Source: Haemaphysalis longicornis (taxonomy: Eukaryota; Arthropoda; Arachnida; Ixodida; Ixodidae). From it: DNA of 64,000 bases. The notes under the pieces were generated by a model, which saw only the letters and a program-made list of their open reading frames with translations, did no database searches and was not told the DNA's origin. Where the stretch lies: NCBI GenBank assembly GCA_013339765.2, contig CM023457.1, forward strand, positions 29,470,909 through 29,534,908, written 5' to 3'. Of the stretch, positions 54,525-64,000 are shown piece after piece. Position numbers and translations under genes: made by a program. Position 1 is the first letter of the stretch. Each line of letters begins with the position of its first letter.

Positions 54525-55661
54525 ATGAACCCGCACCGATTTCAAGTTGGACAGAGTGAAGGTCAAGACACGCTGTCCGCGCCGCACACTTGGTGTTGCA
54601 GCGAAATGGAAATTACGAGATTTAGTCACACGTGGACAATTAGGAACTTCAGCTTCTACAGGCAGAAATGCGGCATCAAAGTGGAAAGTTCGATATTTCC
54701 TTCAGGGTGCCGTGCAGACATCAAATGGTGCCTGGACATCTACCCTAACGGAACACACGAAAGTGTCAAGGATTTCACATCTGCCTTCCTTCGGCTTGTT
54801 GAGTGCAGGAGCAACGAGGTAGATGTCAAATACAGACTTTCTATTCTAGACAATGGTGGAAAAGAGACAAACACCCTCTCTATCAAAATTCCAATACGTC
54901 TTCGACCAGGAATCTCTTGGGGCTGGAGCAAGTTTGTGTCGAGAGAGGCCCTATTCCAATCAAATTCCGGACTCCTTCCCGACGACAGCCTCACAATACT
55001 GTGCAATGGGACCGTATCGGAAGGCAAGGCCGTTACGGTCTCTTGGCAGAACACTGCAAGCGAGCTGAATGTGAATGTTCCAAGTTGTCAGCTGTCGGAG
55101 GACTACGGCAGGCTGTTGCAAAGTGAACAATTCGGCGACGTAGTGTTCAACCTGGGCGACCACCAACTTCGAGCCCACAAAAACATTCTTGTCGCTCGCT
55201 GTCCCGTTTTCGCCTCAATGTTCGAACACGAGATGACGGAGAGCATCAAGAACCGGGTGGACATCACAGACATCGACCACGAGGTGTTCCATGAGATGCT
55301 CCGGTTCATATATACCGGCCAGGCTCCCGGAATCGACAAATTCCCGATGGACTTACTGGTTGCTGCCGACAAGTACGGCTTGGAGCGCCTGAAGGCAATG
55401 TGTGAGAAGGCCGTTTCCTCGAACCTCTGTACAGTGAATGCTGCGGAAGTGCTGGTTTTAGCCGATATGCACAGCGCGCATCAACTCAAGTCTCTGGCTT
55501 TGAAATACATCTGCGGTCACGCATCTGCTGTTAAGGAAACCGGGGGTTGGCAGAACATGATCAGACGCCACCCGGCTCTCGCCTTGGAGGTTTCGACAGA
55601 GCTCTTTACGCGTGCAATATCACCCAAGGGCCCACCGGTCAAGCGGATTAGGTACGAATAA
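54525..55661 (+). CDS. SPOP-like MATH-BTB protein 1
   Basis: An intronless 378-residue frame, close to the 374 residues of SPOP. MATH domain (about 32-162) opens ITRFSHTWTIRNFSF and ends SWGWSKFVSREALF...GLLPDDSLTILC. The Trp of the substrate groove is kept, while the following aromatic is Trp instead of Phe. The BTB domain (about 192-300) has FGDVVFNLGDHQLRAHKNI, FASMFEHEM and FIYTGQAP. A BACK-like 3-box region follows (about 303-365). The tail PPVKRIRYE resembles the SPOP nuclear signal. Such proteins dimerise via BTB, bind Cullin-3 and present MATH-bound substrates for ubiquitination (family knowledge). The frame is open upstream to 54,390, but the ATG at 54,525 is the first. AATAAA overlaps the stop. 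Confidence 0.9.
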   Translation: MNPHRFQVGQSEGQDTLSAPHTWCCSEMEITRFSHTWTIRNFSFYRQKCGIKVESSIFPSGCRADIKWCLDIYPNGTHESVKDFTSAFLRLVECRSNEVDVKYRLSILDNGGKETNTLSIKIPIRLRPGISWGWSKFVSREALFQSNSGLLPDDSLTILCNGTVSEGKAVTVSWQNTASELNVNVPSCQLSEDYGRLLQSEQFGDVVFNLGDHQLRAHKNILVARCPVFASMFEHEMTESIKNRVDITDIDHEVFHEMLRFIYTGQAPGIDKFPMDLLVAADKYGLERLKAMCEKAVSSNLCTVNAAEVLVLADMHSAHQLKSLALKYICGHASAVKETGGWQNMIRRHPALALEVSTELFTRAISPKGPPVKRIRYE

Positions 55662-55798
55662 AGGTTGCATCCCCGACACTTTTTGCCGCGGCGATTTAAA
55701 TTGGCGAGCTGCATTGAACCCTTTCCTAGAACTGTACGGACGCCTATGACGTTGACATACAATCAGTGCTAAATTAGCCGCACCAGAAAGAAGCACGT

Positions 55799-55804
55799 AA
55801 TAAA
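55799..55804 (+). promoter_or_regulatory. Polyadenylation signal AATAAA
   Basis: Lies 138 bp after the stop of MATH-BTB protein 1. Another AATAAA at 55,657-55,662 overlaps the stop codon itself and is less plausible as the sole signal. Confidence 0.5.
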
Positions 55805-55809
55805 TCTTG

Positions 55810-57150
55810 AGCGGTCACTTTTTGTTATGTCCTGACATTCCTTAATCGGTGTGTCTGAGTGTTTCCCAATTTTCCCCTAAAACCATATACCCACACGTGG
55901 TGGTTGGTACGGAGCCACTTCGATAGGATTAATGCGTTTTTTATTAACGGAAACATGCGCACACTTGCCCAACTATGTTTTTTGAGATGCTCAGTGAACC
56001 TTGAACTTTCACCCTATACATGTCACCCGACAAAGAACGTTGCAGATGACCTCGTGACAAAGCCGTAGGACGGAGCGGATAAAGCATAGGACATTGAGAA
56101 CCGGGGAAGAGGACCAATAAAACGGCATTTCCTTAACCAAAAGTGATACCTAAATGTTTTCCTGTTAAGCATTTAAATTAAACCAGGCACTTCCAGTATC
56201 TGTTTTTCTTTTCATTCAAGGTGAAGGCAACTTCACGCTTAAAAATCTTTCAAAACCCGATCTTAGTACCGCGAAAGAGTACCACACGCCACATCAATAA
56301 ATTCGATCGGTTAAAATGATGCTAAACTGTTAACACAAGTCCGCCTGTTTCAGTATTCTAGAGTGTCGCAAACAGAAATTCATCCCTCACAGCAACAGCA
56401 GCAGTAGTTGGTTGCCTATTACGCGGAGAAGGCGGAACTCGTGAAAACAGGTATCGATGCCTCGTAGGCTTTTTCGCATTAAATTTTCTGGCATCACGAA
56501 GCTTGAACGGCGAATCACTGTATCGGTATTTGCCAGTGCTTATTTCTGAAACATACACTGATGTCCATGTACGCGCAAATGGGGGAAAAAATTACTCGGT
56601 ACTTTTTAAAATGGAGAAATGTAGCTAGGAAATATGACACCACAGGATGCCTCAGCTCAAGCAGCAGGCTATTTTTTTAACTTCGATTCTGTTGACGTCT
56701 TCCACAATGCCTCAAACGCGATCAAATTTCGATGCATGCGGGTGGAGTCAAGCGTCTACGGTGACTGCTCACCTTGAGCGCTTATGTGCACAACATAAAA
56801 ATTGGGGATTACTCGTGCAACCAGCTTGAAATTATACAGCTCAACGGCGATTTAGCTACAGCAGGTGTACTTCTTAACCCTGCGCCGAGGCGGCAGTAGC
56901 TTCTTAGAAAACTTCGCCGGAGTCAAGTTCCGCCATTGAGTACGGGCCTTCGAAAGACCATTGGGGACAAATTTTGCCTGAACGCTGCTATTACAAGATG
57001 GCGTCGAAATACAGCCTGTTTCTAACTGTCGCACAATGTTTGAAACGACAGTAAAACCGGTGAAAACTTGCACTCCGGAAGATGACGACCGAGTTTACTA
57101 AAAATAGGCCCTTGACTTACTCTGGGCACATTGTGACGTGATCTTCAACG
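55810..57150. other. No gene recognised
   Basis: AT-rich, short frames only. Confidence 0.4.
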
Positions 57151-57155
57151 CCATT

Positions 57156-57375
57156 CCGCCGCGGTGGCTCAGTGGCTAAGGCTTTTTTTGTGCTGAGCAC
57201 GAGGATACGGGTTTGATTTCCAGCCGCGGCGGCCGCTTTTCTGATGGAGGCGAAAAGCGAAAACGCCCGTGTGTCGAGAATTCCGACCTCGTCCAAATTA
57301 ATCCATACCTCTCCACTACGGCGGGTCTCATAGCCAAGGTGTAGATTCGTCGCGTTAAGCCCCACAATCCAATGC
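57156..57375 (+). mobile_element. Ruka-like SINE, second copy
   Basis: The head ccgccgcggtggctcagtgg, with B-box acgggtttgatttcc (two mutations), is followed by gcggccgctttt, aaaacgcccgtgtgtcgag, ctctccactacggcggg and ttaagccccacaa. It is an older copy than 14,298-14,533: the middle of the body has diverged and the anticodon-loop region has expanded to a run of T. No target duplication was found. Confidence 0.8.
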
Positions 57376-57548
57376 TCTTCAACATCTCGAACAAAATGAA
57401 AGGGACGCTGGACGACCAAATTCCAACTTTTGTTTCCAAACAACCATGGCACCGTTCTTAAACACTCCTCTGTAATAAAACATCTTTTTGGTCTTGTTGG
57501 TACTTACTTAATGGGTGGCTTCATCATTAACGGCATCCCTCCTCCTTC

Positions 57549-57730
57549 TTAGCGCAAAGAAGACGAGGACGGTGGCAGACAAGCCAGGGCTAAGGTGGCA
57601 GAGAGAGAGAGAGGAGAGGAGAGAGAGAGAGAGCATTTTAATAAGCTAAAAAGCCACACGGTGGCAGTCGAGGCTGGCAGTAGTGCTTGTCTCGTCAGCC
57701 ACCATCCTCGTCTTCATTGCGCTAACCCGC
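57549..57730. mobile_element. MITE with ~28-bp inverted ends
   Basis: The left end ttagcgcaaagaagacgagg matches the complement of the right end (cctcgtcttcattgcgctaa), then ggtggc on both arms. The core is a (GA)n run (about 57,599-57,634) and a short A/T stretch. No coding sequence. Target duplication is not clear. Confidence 0.7.
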
Positions 57731-58029
57731 CCATTAACTGCTATTTATTAAATGAAAACCCATCATTTTTTAGTTAATACGTATGTAACTTCGCTAGAAG
57801 ACGTGAGAAGGGGAGCAGAGCATCACAACGTATTTGCAGTGAAAAGAGTTCCAGACGGCTGGTAGCTTCAGTGTTCGGAAACCGGGTGCGATGCCTGACT
57901 GCCACGGCCGCTTTTAACACAGCTCCAAACAAGGAAGTGAGGAGGAAGCAGACAAGCCAAAAGTGAAGATACGAAAAGAGGACTTCAGCTGCTATTACAA
58001 AAGACCTCTTCGCTGACCTACAAGGGAGC

Positions 58030-58215
58030 GCATTTACCAACCACATCTGCGCCTGCTTGCAGCGTCTCATGAATCCACCCTAAGGAGCCCGCCCTTCATC
58101 GTCCAGAGCGAAATGTCGTCGGCGTAGAGCGCGTGCCCCAAACCATCGACTACTCTGAGCGCCTTGGGCAGGCCTAATAGAGCAATAATAAAGAGAAGAG
58201 GCGACCGGATGGATC
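58030..58215 (-). mobile_element. LINE reverse-transcriptase fragment
   Basis: On the minus strand SPLLFIIALLGLPKALRVV and GLGHALYADDISLWTMKGG read through RT motifs B-C (Y-A-D-D). A frameshifted tail (ETLQAGADVVGKCAP) follows. It shows the same layout as the 49-kb LINE (LARIPGVKHAIYADDITIW) but is a different family member. Only about 180 bp survive. Confidence 0.75.
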
Positions 58216-58219
58216 TACT

Positions 58220-60309
58220 TGAAGTTGCCGATAAAATTGGCACCAATGGGGACCAAGCAATGATTTAACGAACCCAGTTGTATTTTGTCTCCATGGGCCC
58301 TTTAATGTCCGCCCATCGTATCTCCGCTTCGCCCCTTTCTTTTTCTAAAAGCGAATTATCCCCGCTGTCATCACTCGTTCAACACTAGCGTCACAGGACT
58401 TTGTCGACGCCTACAAACACAGACATACTACCACGCAGCAATTCTACGCAGCAGATTGTTACGGGGCGACGGAACAATGATGTGGCGAGCATGGGTGATG
58501 GTAAAGCGATGAATTTACAGTATAAACATGGCGGCCATGACAGAATGCGCACTTGCTCCGCCCCGCCCACAGCTTCTTCCGTGTCATCATCGTCATTAAT
58601 TGTGAGTTACGGCGCCATGGGATAGTTCGCCACGTCCAGTGACAGTAACAACGACTAACAAGGACCATTCTACAATCCCCCCTCGCCCCCCCCCCTCCGC
58701 GCGAAGCCACATATACTACCTAAACCCGCTTAGTGTGAGCTGATATCGTTGGTGATTCACCTGTCAAATGCATTCTGTGTGTCGCGAAAGTCTGGTTCCG
58801 TGATGAAGTTCCAAAACTTGTACAAAAAAAAAACGAAAGACACTGCGTTTATTTAAGCAAAAGTGCGGGGCAGAATTATTTCTACAAAAAATAATAAAAA
58901 TCGAGGCTTAGAAAATGGCGTCAATGAGTGACGAGATGGAAGCAGAAAAAAACAAAGGATAGGAAACACTACTTCGTACAGCTGAGATGTGTGCCAAACA
59001 CAAAAAGGGAAAAAAATACCCACTTGGCTTTAAAAAGACGGCAGAAGACAGTGGACATAAAAGGTAAAAAAAGATCGCTTTTTAGGGTGTCGTGAGCTTT
59101 ACCGATACAACACAGACAAAAAAAGAAGAGAAAAGAAATCTCCAGAAAATCAGAGAATGCTGTGCTAATGCAAAGCATTCTTATTTCACTTGTCCTGAGT
59201 GTGAGTTCGTTACAGCTAAATGCTTGGGTTTTTCTAAATTCTGTCTAACCAATTACCTCCATTTGCGTTATTATACGATTACAGGTGTTACTTCCGTAAA
59301 TCTGCACTTCTGTGTAAAGGAAGGGCGTTACACGGTTCACCATTGTCGCTGTTTTTGCATTCAAAGTTTCTCATTTTTGGTTGTTGAACATTTTGTTTTA
59401 ACAAGTAATCTCCACTTACTCTATTATCACCATTAAAGCTGGAACACCCGCAAAACCGGCATATTCGTGGAAATGTATGGCCTTACACGTCCGCTACTGT
59501 CGTACTTTCTCTGATTTCTTGATTTCGCTAAATTCTGTTCGACAAATTATCCCTGTTTACGCTATTATAACAATAAAACTGGAAAATTCCGCTAAATCTA
59601 CATTATTGCGGAAATGTAGGGCGTTACGCGTGTTCTGGCTTGGGGGGGGGGGGGGGGGGGGGGTATTGGCAAAGAATGCTACGCATTAAAAACCCGGAGC
59701 CTCGCGCTGGCCAAGTCGAGTGGCGATTAATTTAGGTATCCTGCGCACCGTGTGACAACTTTCCAACGAGCAGTAACGACCGAGGTATGTTATGTTACCG
59801 TCTGTTGCGGTTTTAGTGAGGCCTTTACAAGATCAACACCATGTTTCGAGAGCATATGTGCAGTGCATCACTTAGAAAACTCATTTATCTTTGTCTGCTC
59901 CCGACTGAACAAGTGTCCAATCTATGGGAATCATCAACATCATCAGTATCATTGTTATCAGGGGTGCTCAGACGAGGACAGCGGCGGTTGGGCAAGTCAA
60001 AGAACTCGAGGGGCGTGTCCGTGCTTCACTGGTGCTGGCTTCAACACCTGTGCCTTTCATACCTTCTACGCGGCTCCCACCGAGTGATCCAGCTTTGCAA
60101 CCAGTCACTCGGGGATGCCTACTGCCGAAGCCACATTCGCAAGGATTGTTGGACTCGCGTTGCATAGACAGCCCCACACACTTTTGCCACGGACTCCTGG
60201 CACTTCACCGAAAGTGTACTAAGGCTCACAGAAACTGTGTTGAGACTTCGCTCCTGCGACAAGACGCCCACCTAAGTGGTAGGAGCCGCCGTCAACTTCA
60301 CCGCTTGGT
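58220..60309. other. No gene recognised; 22-G run
   Basis: AT-rich with repeated tgtaaagg/gcgttacacg and cgttattatacgatta-type words between 59,270 and 59,640, suggesting an old imperfect duplication. A homopolymer of 22 G is at 59,642-59,663. The last few hundred bases before 60,310 may be the 5' region of the next gene. Confidence 0.4.
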
Positions 60310-61437
60310 ATGGCCACAAAACGAGCCCCCACGGCCATGTCTGCAAACGGTGAAGCACCAACAACCACCGACTGGTGCTGCACTGAGGTGAACGTGAAAA
60401 AGATTTCCTACACGTGGAAAATGAAAAACTTCAGCTACCTCGGAAGCGCTACCGGCGAGAAATTAGAGAGTTCTACCTTTCCCTCAGGAAACGATTGCGG
60501 CGGCCACAAGTGGCGTTTACAACTGCACCCAAACGGCAGATGTGAGTGTTGCAGAGGCCAGGTGTCTTTATTCCTCCGACTAGTACCGTGGTCGGAGCGC
60601 ACGTATCGGGACATTCTCTACCAAGCTCTCTTCTCAGAGAAGATTGCCCACGTGAAGGCCTGGTTTCACCTCCTCGATTCGGATCTTACTTACAAGTACT
60701 CTAGGGAAGGCTCATTCGACAAGCTTGTCTCCGACAGCGATACTTGGGGATGGAAGTGTTTCATTAGAAGGGACGACTTGTTTGCGCCGGAGAAAGGATT
60801 TCTTCGAGACGACGGTCTCAGATTGAAGTGCGACCTGCACGTTGTTTTCCAATCGGTCAAGAACACGTCTGGGCAAAGCACTACGCATCTTTTTGACATC
60901 CCCACGAGTCAGGTATCGCGCGATTACGGCAAGTTGCTTGACAGCGGAATGTCTTGCGACGTTGTGTTCAAGGTTGGTGGCATTAAAATCGGCGCTCACA
61001 AAGTCATCCTCGCCGCTCGATGCCCTGTCTTCGCATCGATGTTCAAGCACGACATGCTTGAGAACACTACGAACGAGGTGGAGATACCGGACATTGGCAG
61101 TGAAGTCTTCCGCGAGATGCTTCGCTTCGTGTACACGGGTGAGGCACCAAACCTTCAAAAGTTCCCCATGCAGTTGCTGGTGGCCGCAGACAAGCACCTC
61201 CTGGAGCGCCTGAAGGCCATGTGCGAAAAGGTCATCGGTGAAAATCTGCGCGTAGACACAGTCGCCAAGACCCTTCTGTTCGCCGACCTGCACAGCGCGA
61301 ACCAACTGAAGGCGCACGCCATCGACTTCATTTGCAAACATGGCGAGGCCGTGAGAAACACGGACGGCTGGAAGGACCTGGGACAGCGCCAGAACACTCT
61401 CGTGTTCGAAGTTTTAAAAAGGCTTCTTGACCGTTAA
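60310..61437 (+). CDS. SPOP-like MATH-BTB protein 2
   Basis: An intronless 375-residue frame starting at an ATG with G at +4. MATH domain (about 31-175): KKISYTWKMKNFSYLGS, TFPSG, then DTWGWKCFIRRDDLFAPEKG. It has a longer insert than protein 1 in the middle (YRDILYQALFSEKIAH, about 99-114). BTB (about 203-310): CDVVFKVGGIKIGAHKVIL, FASMFKHDM, FVYTGEAPNLQKFP. A BACK-like region (about 312-372) follows. It ends VLKRLLDR, without the basic tail of protein 1, so a different location is possible. Expected role: Cullin-3 substrate adaptor (family knowledge). Same strand and 4.6 kb downstream of protein 1, a likely local duplication of old date. Confidence 0.9.
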   Translation: MATKRAPTAMSANGEAPTTTDWCCTEVNVKKISYTWKMKNFSYLGSATGEKLESSTFPSGNDCGGHKWRLQLHPNGRCECCRGQVSLFLRLVPWSERTYRDILYQALFSEKIAHVKAWFHLLDSDLTYKYSREGSFDKLVSDSDTWGWKCFIRRDDLFAPEKGFLRDDGLRLKCDLHVVFQSVKNTSGQSTTHLFDIPTSQVSRDYGKLLDSGMSCDVVFKVGGIKIGAHKVILAARCPVFASMFKHDMLENTTNEVEIPDIGSEVFREMLRFVYTGEAPNLQKFPMQLLVAADKHLLERLKAMCEKVIGENLRVDTVAKTLLFADLHSANQLKAHAIDFICKHGEAVRNTDGWKDLGQRQNTLVFEVLKRLLDR

Positions 61438-61512
61438 TCATCGTCCTTGATCCGCCGACCAAATGCACAAAGTCTTGCAAACAATATTTTTTTCTGCAAT
61501 GGAGATACATCA

Positions 61513-61518
61513 ATTAAA
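61513..61518 (+). promoter_or_regulatory. Polyadenylation signal ATTAAA
   Basis: Lies 76 bp after the stop of MATH-BTB protein 2, just before the 61,532 repeat. This common variant of AATAAA is the best candidate in the 3' region. Confidence 0.45.
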
Positions 61519-61531
61519 ACTTCCGGATTTT

Positions 61532-61620
61532 TAACACGAAAGTTTTATTCCCAAATACACCAAGATTTCGCTGACGTTATATACGTCACGGAAGTGACGC
61601 CATTACAACGAAGCAAGTAG
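61532..61620 (-). repeat. End fragment of the AACACGAAAGTG element family
   Basis: taacacgaaag..ttttattcc, then ccaagatttcgctgacgtta and cgtcacggaagtgacgcc. Matches the first half of the 61,727-61,924 element and, reversed, 52,310-52,394. Confidence 0.65.
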
Positions 61621-61726
61621 CCTGTAAAGGTGCACCGCTACACACAGGGTCTTCTTGCGGGGAAGCAACCTTTAATACTAAAGAGTACGTTATACTTGGG
61701 GTTGTTCGTTTTCGGGTTTAATATTT

Positions 61727-61924
61727 TAACACAAAAGTGTTTCGTGCCGCGATACCCCAAGATTTCACTGACGTCATATCCGTCACGGAAATGACGCCAG
61801 TACACATTCGCCGAAGCCACCCGCCAGCAGGACTTCGCTCGCCAAGCAGACCCACAAGACAGCTGCCAACCCGCAAATCATGCTCAGCTGCAGATTTCGC
61901 TGCACATTTCACTTTCGTGTTTTA
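61727..61924 (-). mobile_element. Short derivative of the AACACGAAAGTG element
   Basis: A 198-bp element with ends TAACACAAAAGTG and the complement of TAAAACACGAAAGTG. It contains both the ccaagatttcactgacgtca block and the gcaaatcatgctc block (the latter matches reversed 51,815-51,850). It is therefore an internal-deletion derivative of the longer copy at 51,570-52,394. Confidence 0.7.
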
Positions 61925-62394
61925 CTGATTCCTATGACAGAGGAATCAACTACAGTCTTTTGTCTATGCGCTGTTCCAAATTGATAAAACTTGGAATAAA
62001 TTTTATAACCATGTAGTTGGCGGAGCCAGTGCGGATGAACAGTCTTTAAAGTCCAGAAGCTCATGTGCGGTCACCACTAACCGAGCCCTCTTGACCAGCT
62101 GAAGCCGTTCCTAAATTTTTTTATGCAAGCAGTTTCAGTTACCGATGAATATAACCTTACAGGTGAGTGCAGTTGCACTCAAATTCAAAATTGTGAGCTG
62201 TGTGCCAGTCTGGAAGGGTTTGCTACCGGTACCTCGGGCTGGTGTCGTGAACATGAGAGTGCGTTGTGTACGCCGACGCAAGCAACATACGGCTCTGTGG
62301 CCTTGCGTACCTCTCCTGCGCTCGCGAGCAAGACTTTTTGAATATCCATTCAATGCGGCCATTAAGCGCACCTGCTGTCCATGAAGAGACATTT

Positions 62395-62710
62395 AGGGGC
62401 GAAGCCCTTCAGGGACTCGGGCTGTCGGGCGTCTCATGTCGTCGTCTCATGCAGTGACGGTACTAAAACACCGGGACATCGCGCTAGAACGTAACGCGTA
62501 CTAGAAGAACACACTGGTACACCAGTTTTCCAACGACTAACGCTAGAACGCTTCGTGCTTCAAAGACATGAGACCTTTACAGCAAAGCTGTATACTTCTA
62601 CCCCCCCAACGGTTTCATCTCCGTGGGCAAAAATGCCGAGGCGCCAAGAATAAACTTATGCACTGCATGCTTCTCCCCTTCTGCGGTTTCATGTTAGTGC
62701 AAATGACCCG
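62395..62710 (+). repeat. Hairpin-headed repeat family, copy 4
   Basis: ggggcgaagcccttcaggga head, then gtcgtcgtctcatgcagtga, ctaaaacaccgggaca, tttacagcaaagctgtatac, ccaacggtttcatctccgtg and gccaagaataaacttatgca. It is the most complete copy of the family seen at 4008, 39,490 and 40,705. Confidence 0.65.
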
Positions 62711-63527
62711 GGATTTTTTTAGCCCCATGTTGCTTTAGGCGGGCGCCTTCCCCCTCATTTGTATAGCGATCTCAAATTCTCTTGTCTCGCTTGAACCTTT
62801 CGTGCAATTTTTTCGTGGCGCCCGCTTCACAACAAGCCTCGAGAGCAGTCGTTTCTGATTTTTACCCAACCGGCCAAACCGCTTCAACTCACTGACTAGG
62901 CATAATCACTGTTCGTTATTGATCCCTATTAATAATTACAGATCATTGGACTTAATTTGCGACGGCTACGTCAGCTCTGGTTACAGCGAGCTTGAACGGT
63001 TCGACCGGTCGGGGAAAAATCAAGACCGACTGCTCTCACCACGTGAACATTAAAGCGGGCGCGAATTAAAGCTATCACAAAGCGCTAACCACGGCCACAG
63101 ACAAAGGGAAAAAAATAAAGCTTGAGGAGATTCGAAACCATACGATTGAAACTCATAAGAACCGACGTAACCTCAGCACTACACCAGTGAGGGAAACATT
63201 AGGATCTAATCAGCCGGTTCTGACTCCGTCTGAAACCATACACTTTTTTCCCGTCGTTTCCCCCTGGACAGAACTTCAGCATATCCTTATCGCTCCGTCT
63301 TAACGGAACCCTACACTTTTCGCTTCGCTTCTGCTTCGACGGATCGCTCGGCACTATTCATTTTGGTATCGATCTTCATCCGTACGTGGAGGCTCCTTCG
63401 TGTGTACGCAGCACCACACTGCTGTCCACGTGCGAAGCCGTGGAGTGCCACACTATTTTCTGCTGTGTGTGAGTCGTGGCTGCTTGTTTCGTCGGCAAGG
63501 TTATGTCACCATTCATTGAAACTGTTG
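62711..63527. other. No gene recognised
   Basis: Short frames only; no repeat match within the window noticed. Confidence 0.4.
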
Positions 63528-63745
63528 ATGATTGATTGATTGTGAGGGCTTAAGGCGACCGACGCAACGCAGGCCAGTGAGGCGCGCTGTAGTGGAGGGC
63601 TCCTGATTAATTTTGACCACCTGTGGATTTTTAACGTGCGCCGAAATCTCGTACACACGGGCGTTTTTGTTTTCGCCGCCATCAGAAAAGCAGCTGCCGC
63701 GGCCGGGAATCGAACCCGCGTCCCGCGCCCTGCGCACATACTGAA
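63528..63745 (-). mobile_element. Ruka-like SINE, third copy
   Basis: On the minus strand: B-box cgggttcgattcccgg, then gccgcggcagctgcttttctg, aaaacgcccgtgtgtacga, gcgcacgttaaaaatcc, ggagccctccactacag and a ttgattgatt tail. The tRNA-like 5' half including the A-box is missing, so it is 5'-truncated or fused to other sequence at about 63,745. Confidence 0.8.
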
Positions 63746-64000
63746 AGCGAAACTTATAGTAGTATAGGGAGTATGCCCTGGTTACTGGACCGCACGGTGG
63801 CACTGCCTGCGAGGCGGCACCGACTCGTTTGTACGGTTGACAGGCATGGACTGCTGTGCGGTTAACGTGGTCCACTTCATGCTGTCTCGGTTTCATTGCC
63901 GCACGCTGATTTCCTTATTCCTTGCGTTGCTTGAAATGGCCGCGGTTTAAATGAGAAAATTTTCTGCGCACAAGGTTGCGATGATATTTTATGTGGTGGT

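Noticed and set aside
59642..59663. 22-G run as a functional quadruplex
   Set aside because: Isolated homopolymer with no conserved context; more likely slippage or an assembly feature.
1058..63745. tRNA genes at the several tRNA-like sites (1058, 14,300, 32,418, 40,428, 52,229, 57,156, 63,690)
   Set aside because: A- and B-box-like stretches are present, but acceptor and anticodon stems do not pair, and several clearly continue into SINE bodies.

Overview
This window looks like nuclear DNA of a metastriate (hard) tick. That is an inference from gene content and repeats. There are two RING/TRAF-zinc-finger genes of the kind expanded in ticks, and two intronless SPOP-like MATH-BTB genes. There are Ruka-like tRNA-derived SINEs, RNase H-encoding and RTE-type non-LTR retrotransposons, and many TTAA-, TA- and TTA-flanked DNA transposons. 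The gene structures are eukaryotic (GT-AG intron, AATAAA signals) and most of the DNA is repeat-derived. Genus and species cannot be set from the sequence alone.

Layout. 1-5100: repeats only, including a repeat family here called R1 (four copies in the window) and a nested inverted-repeat element. 5102-12733 and 29236-37430: two diverged copies (A and B) of one segment in direct orientation. Each copy is interrupted by different insertions, so each gives the empty site for the other: a LINE 3' end, two minisatellite-carrying elements and a TA-flanked MITE in A, and a 3-kb TTAA-flanked element in B. 12735-19430: LINE and SINE debris. 19433-23781: a TRAF-like gene with a RING exon (19433-19720), a 2.4-kb intron holding a MITE with 9-bp target duplications, and a long exon with a TRAF zinc finger and a duplicated 96-residue coiled-coil module. 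Its MATH domain is broken by two frameshifts. 23877-29235: Tigger/pogo relic, LINE 3' ends and R1. 37585-38081: a possible gene of unknown function with one frameshift. 38-43 kb: small repeats and an RTE fragment. 44165-46090: a decayed second TRAF copy. 48461-51497: a Harbinger-like element with TTA target duplications and a 5'-truncated LINE (intact RT plus RNase H) nested inside it. 54525-55661 and 60310-61437: two MATH-BTB genes on the + strand. The remainder is SINEs, MITEs and unassigned DNA.

How it fits together. The likely host genes all belong to the MATH/TRAF group. The TRAF-like genes would encode RING E3/adaptor proteins, and the MATH-BTB genes would encode substrate adaptors of Cullin-3 ubiquitin ligases. 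The A-to-B offset at its right end (24.70 kb) nearly equals the offset between the two TRAF loci (24.73 kb). This suggests, but does not prove, one tandem duplication of about 24.7 kb that carried the TRAF gene, after which one copy decayed and the other was remodelled.
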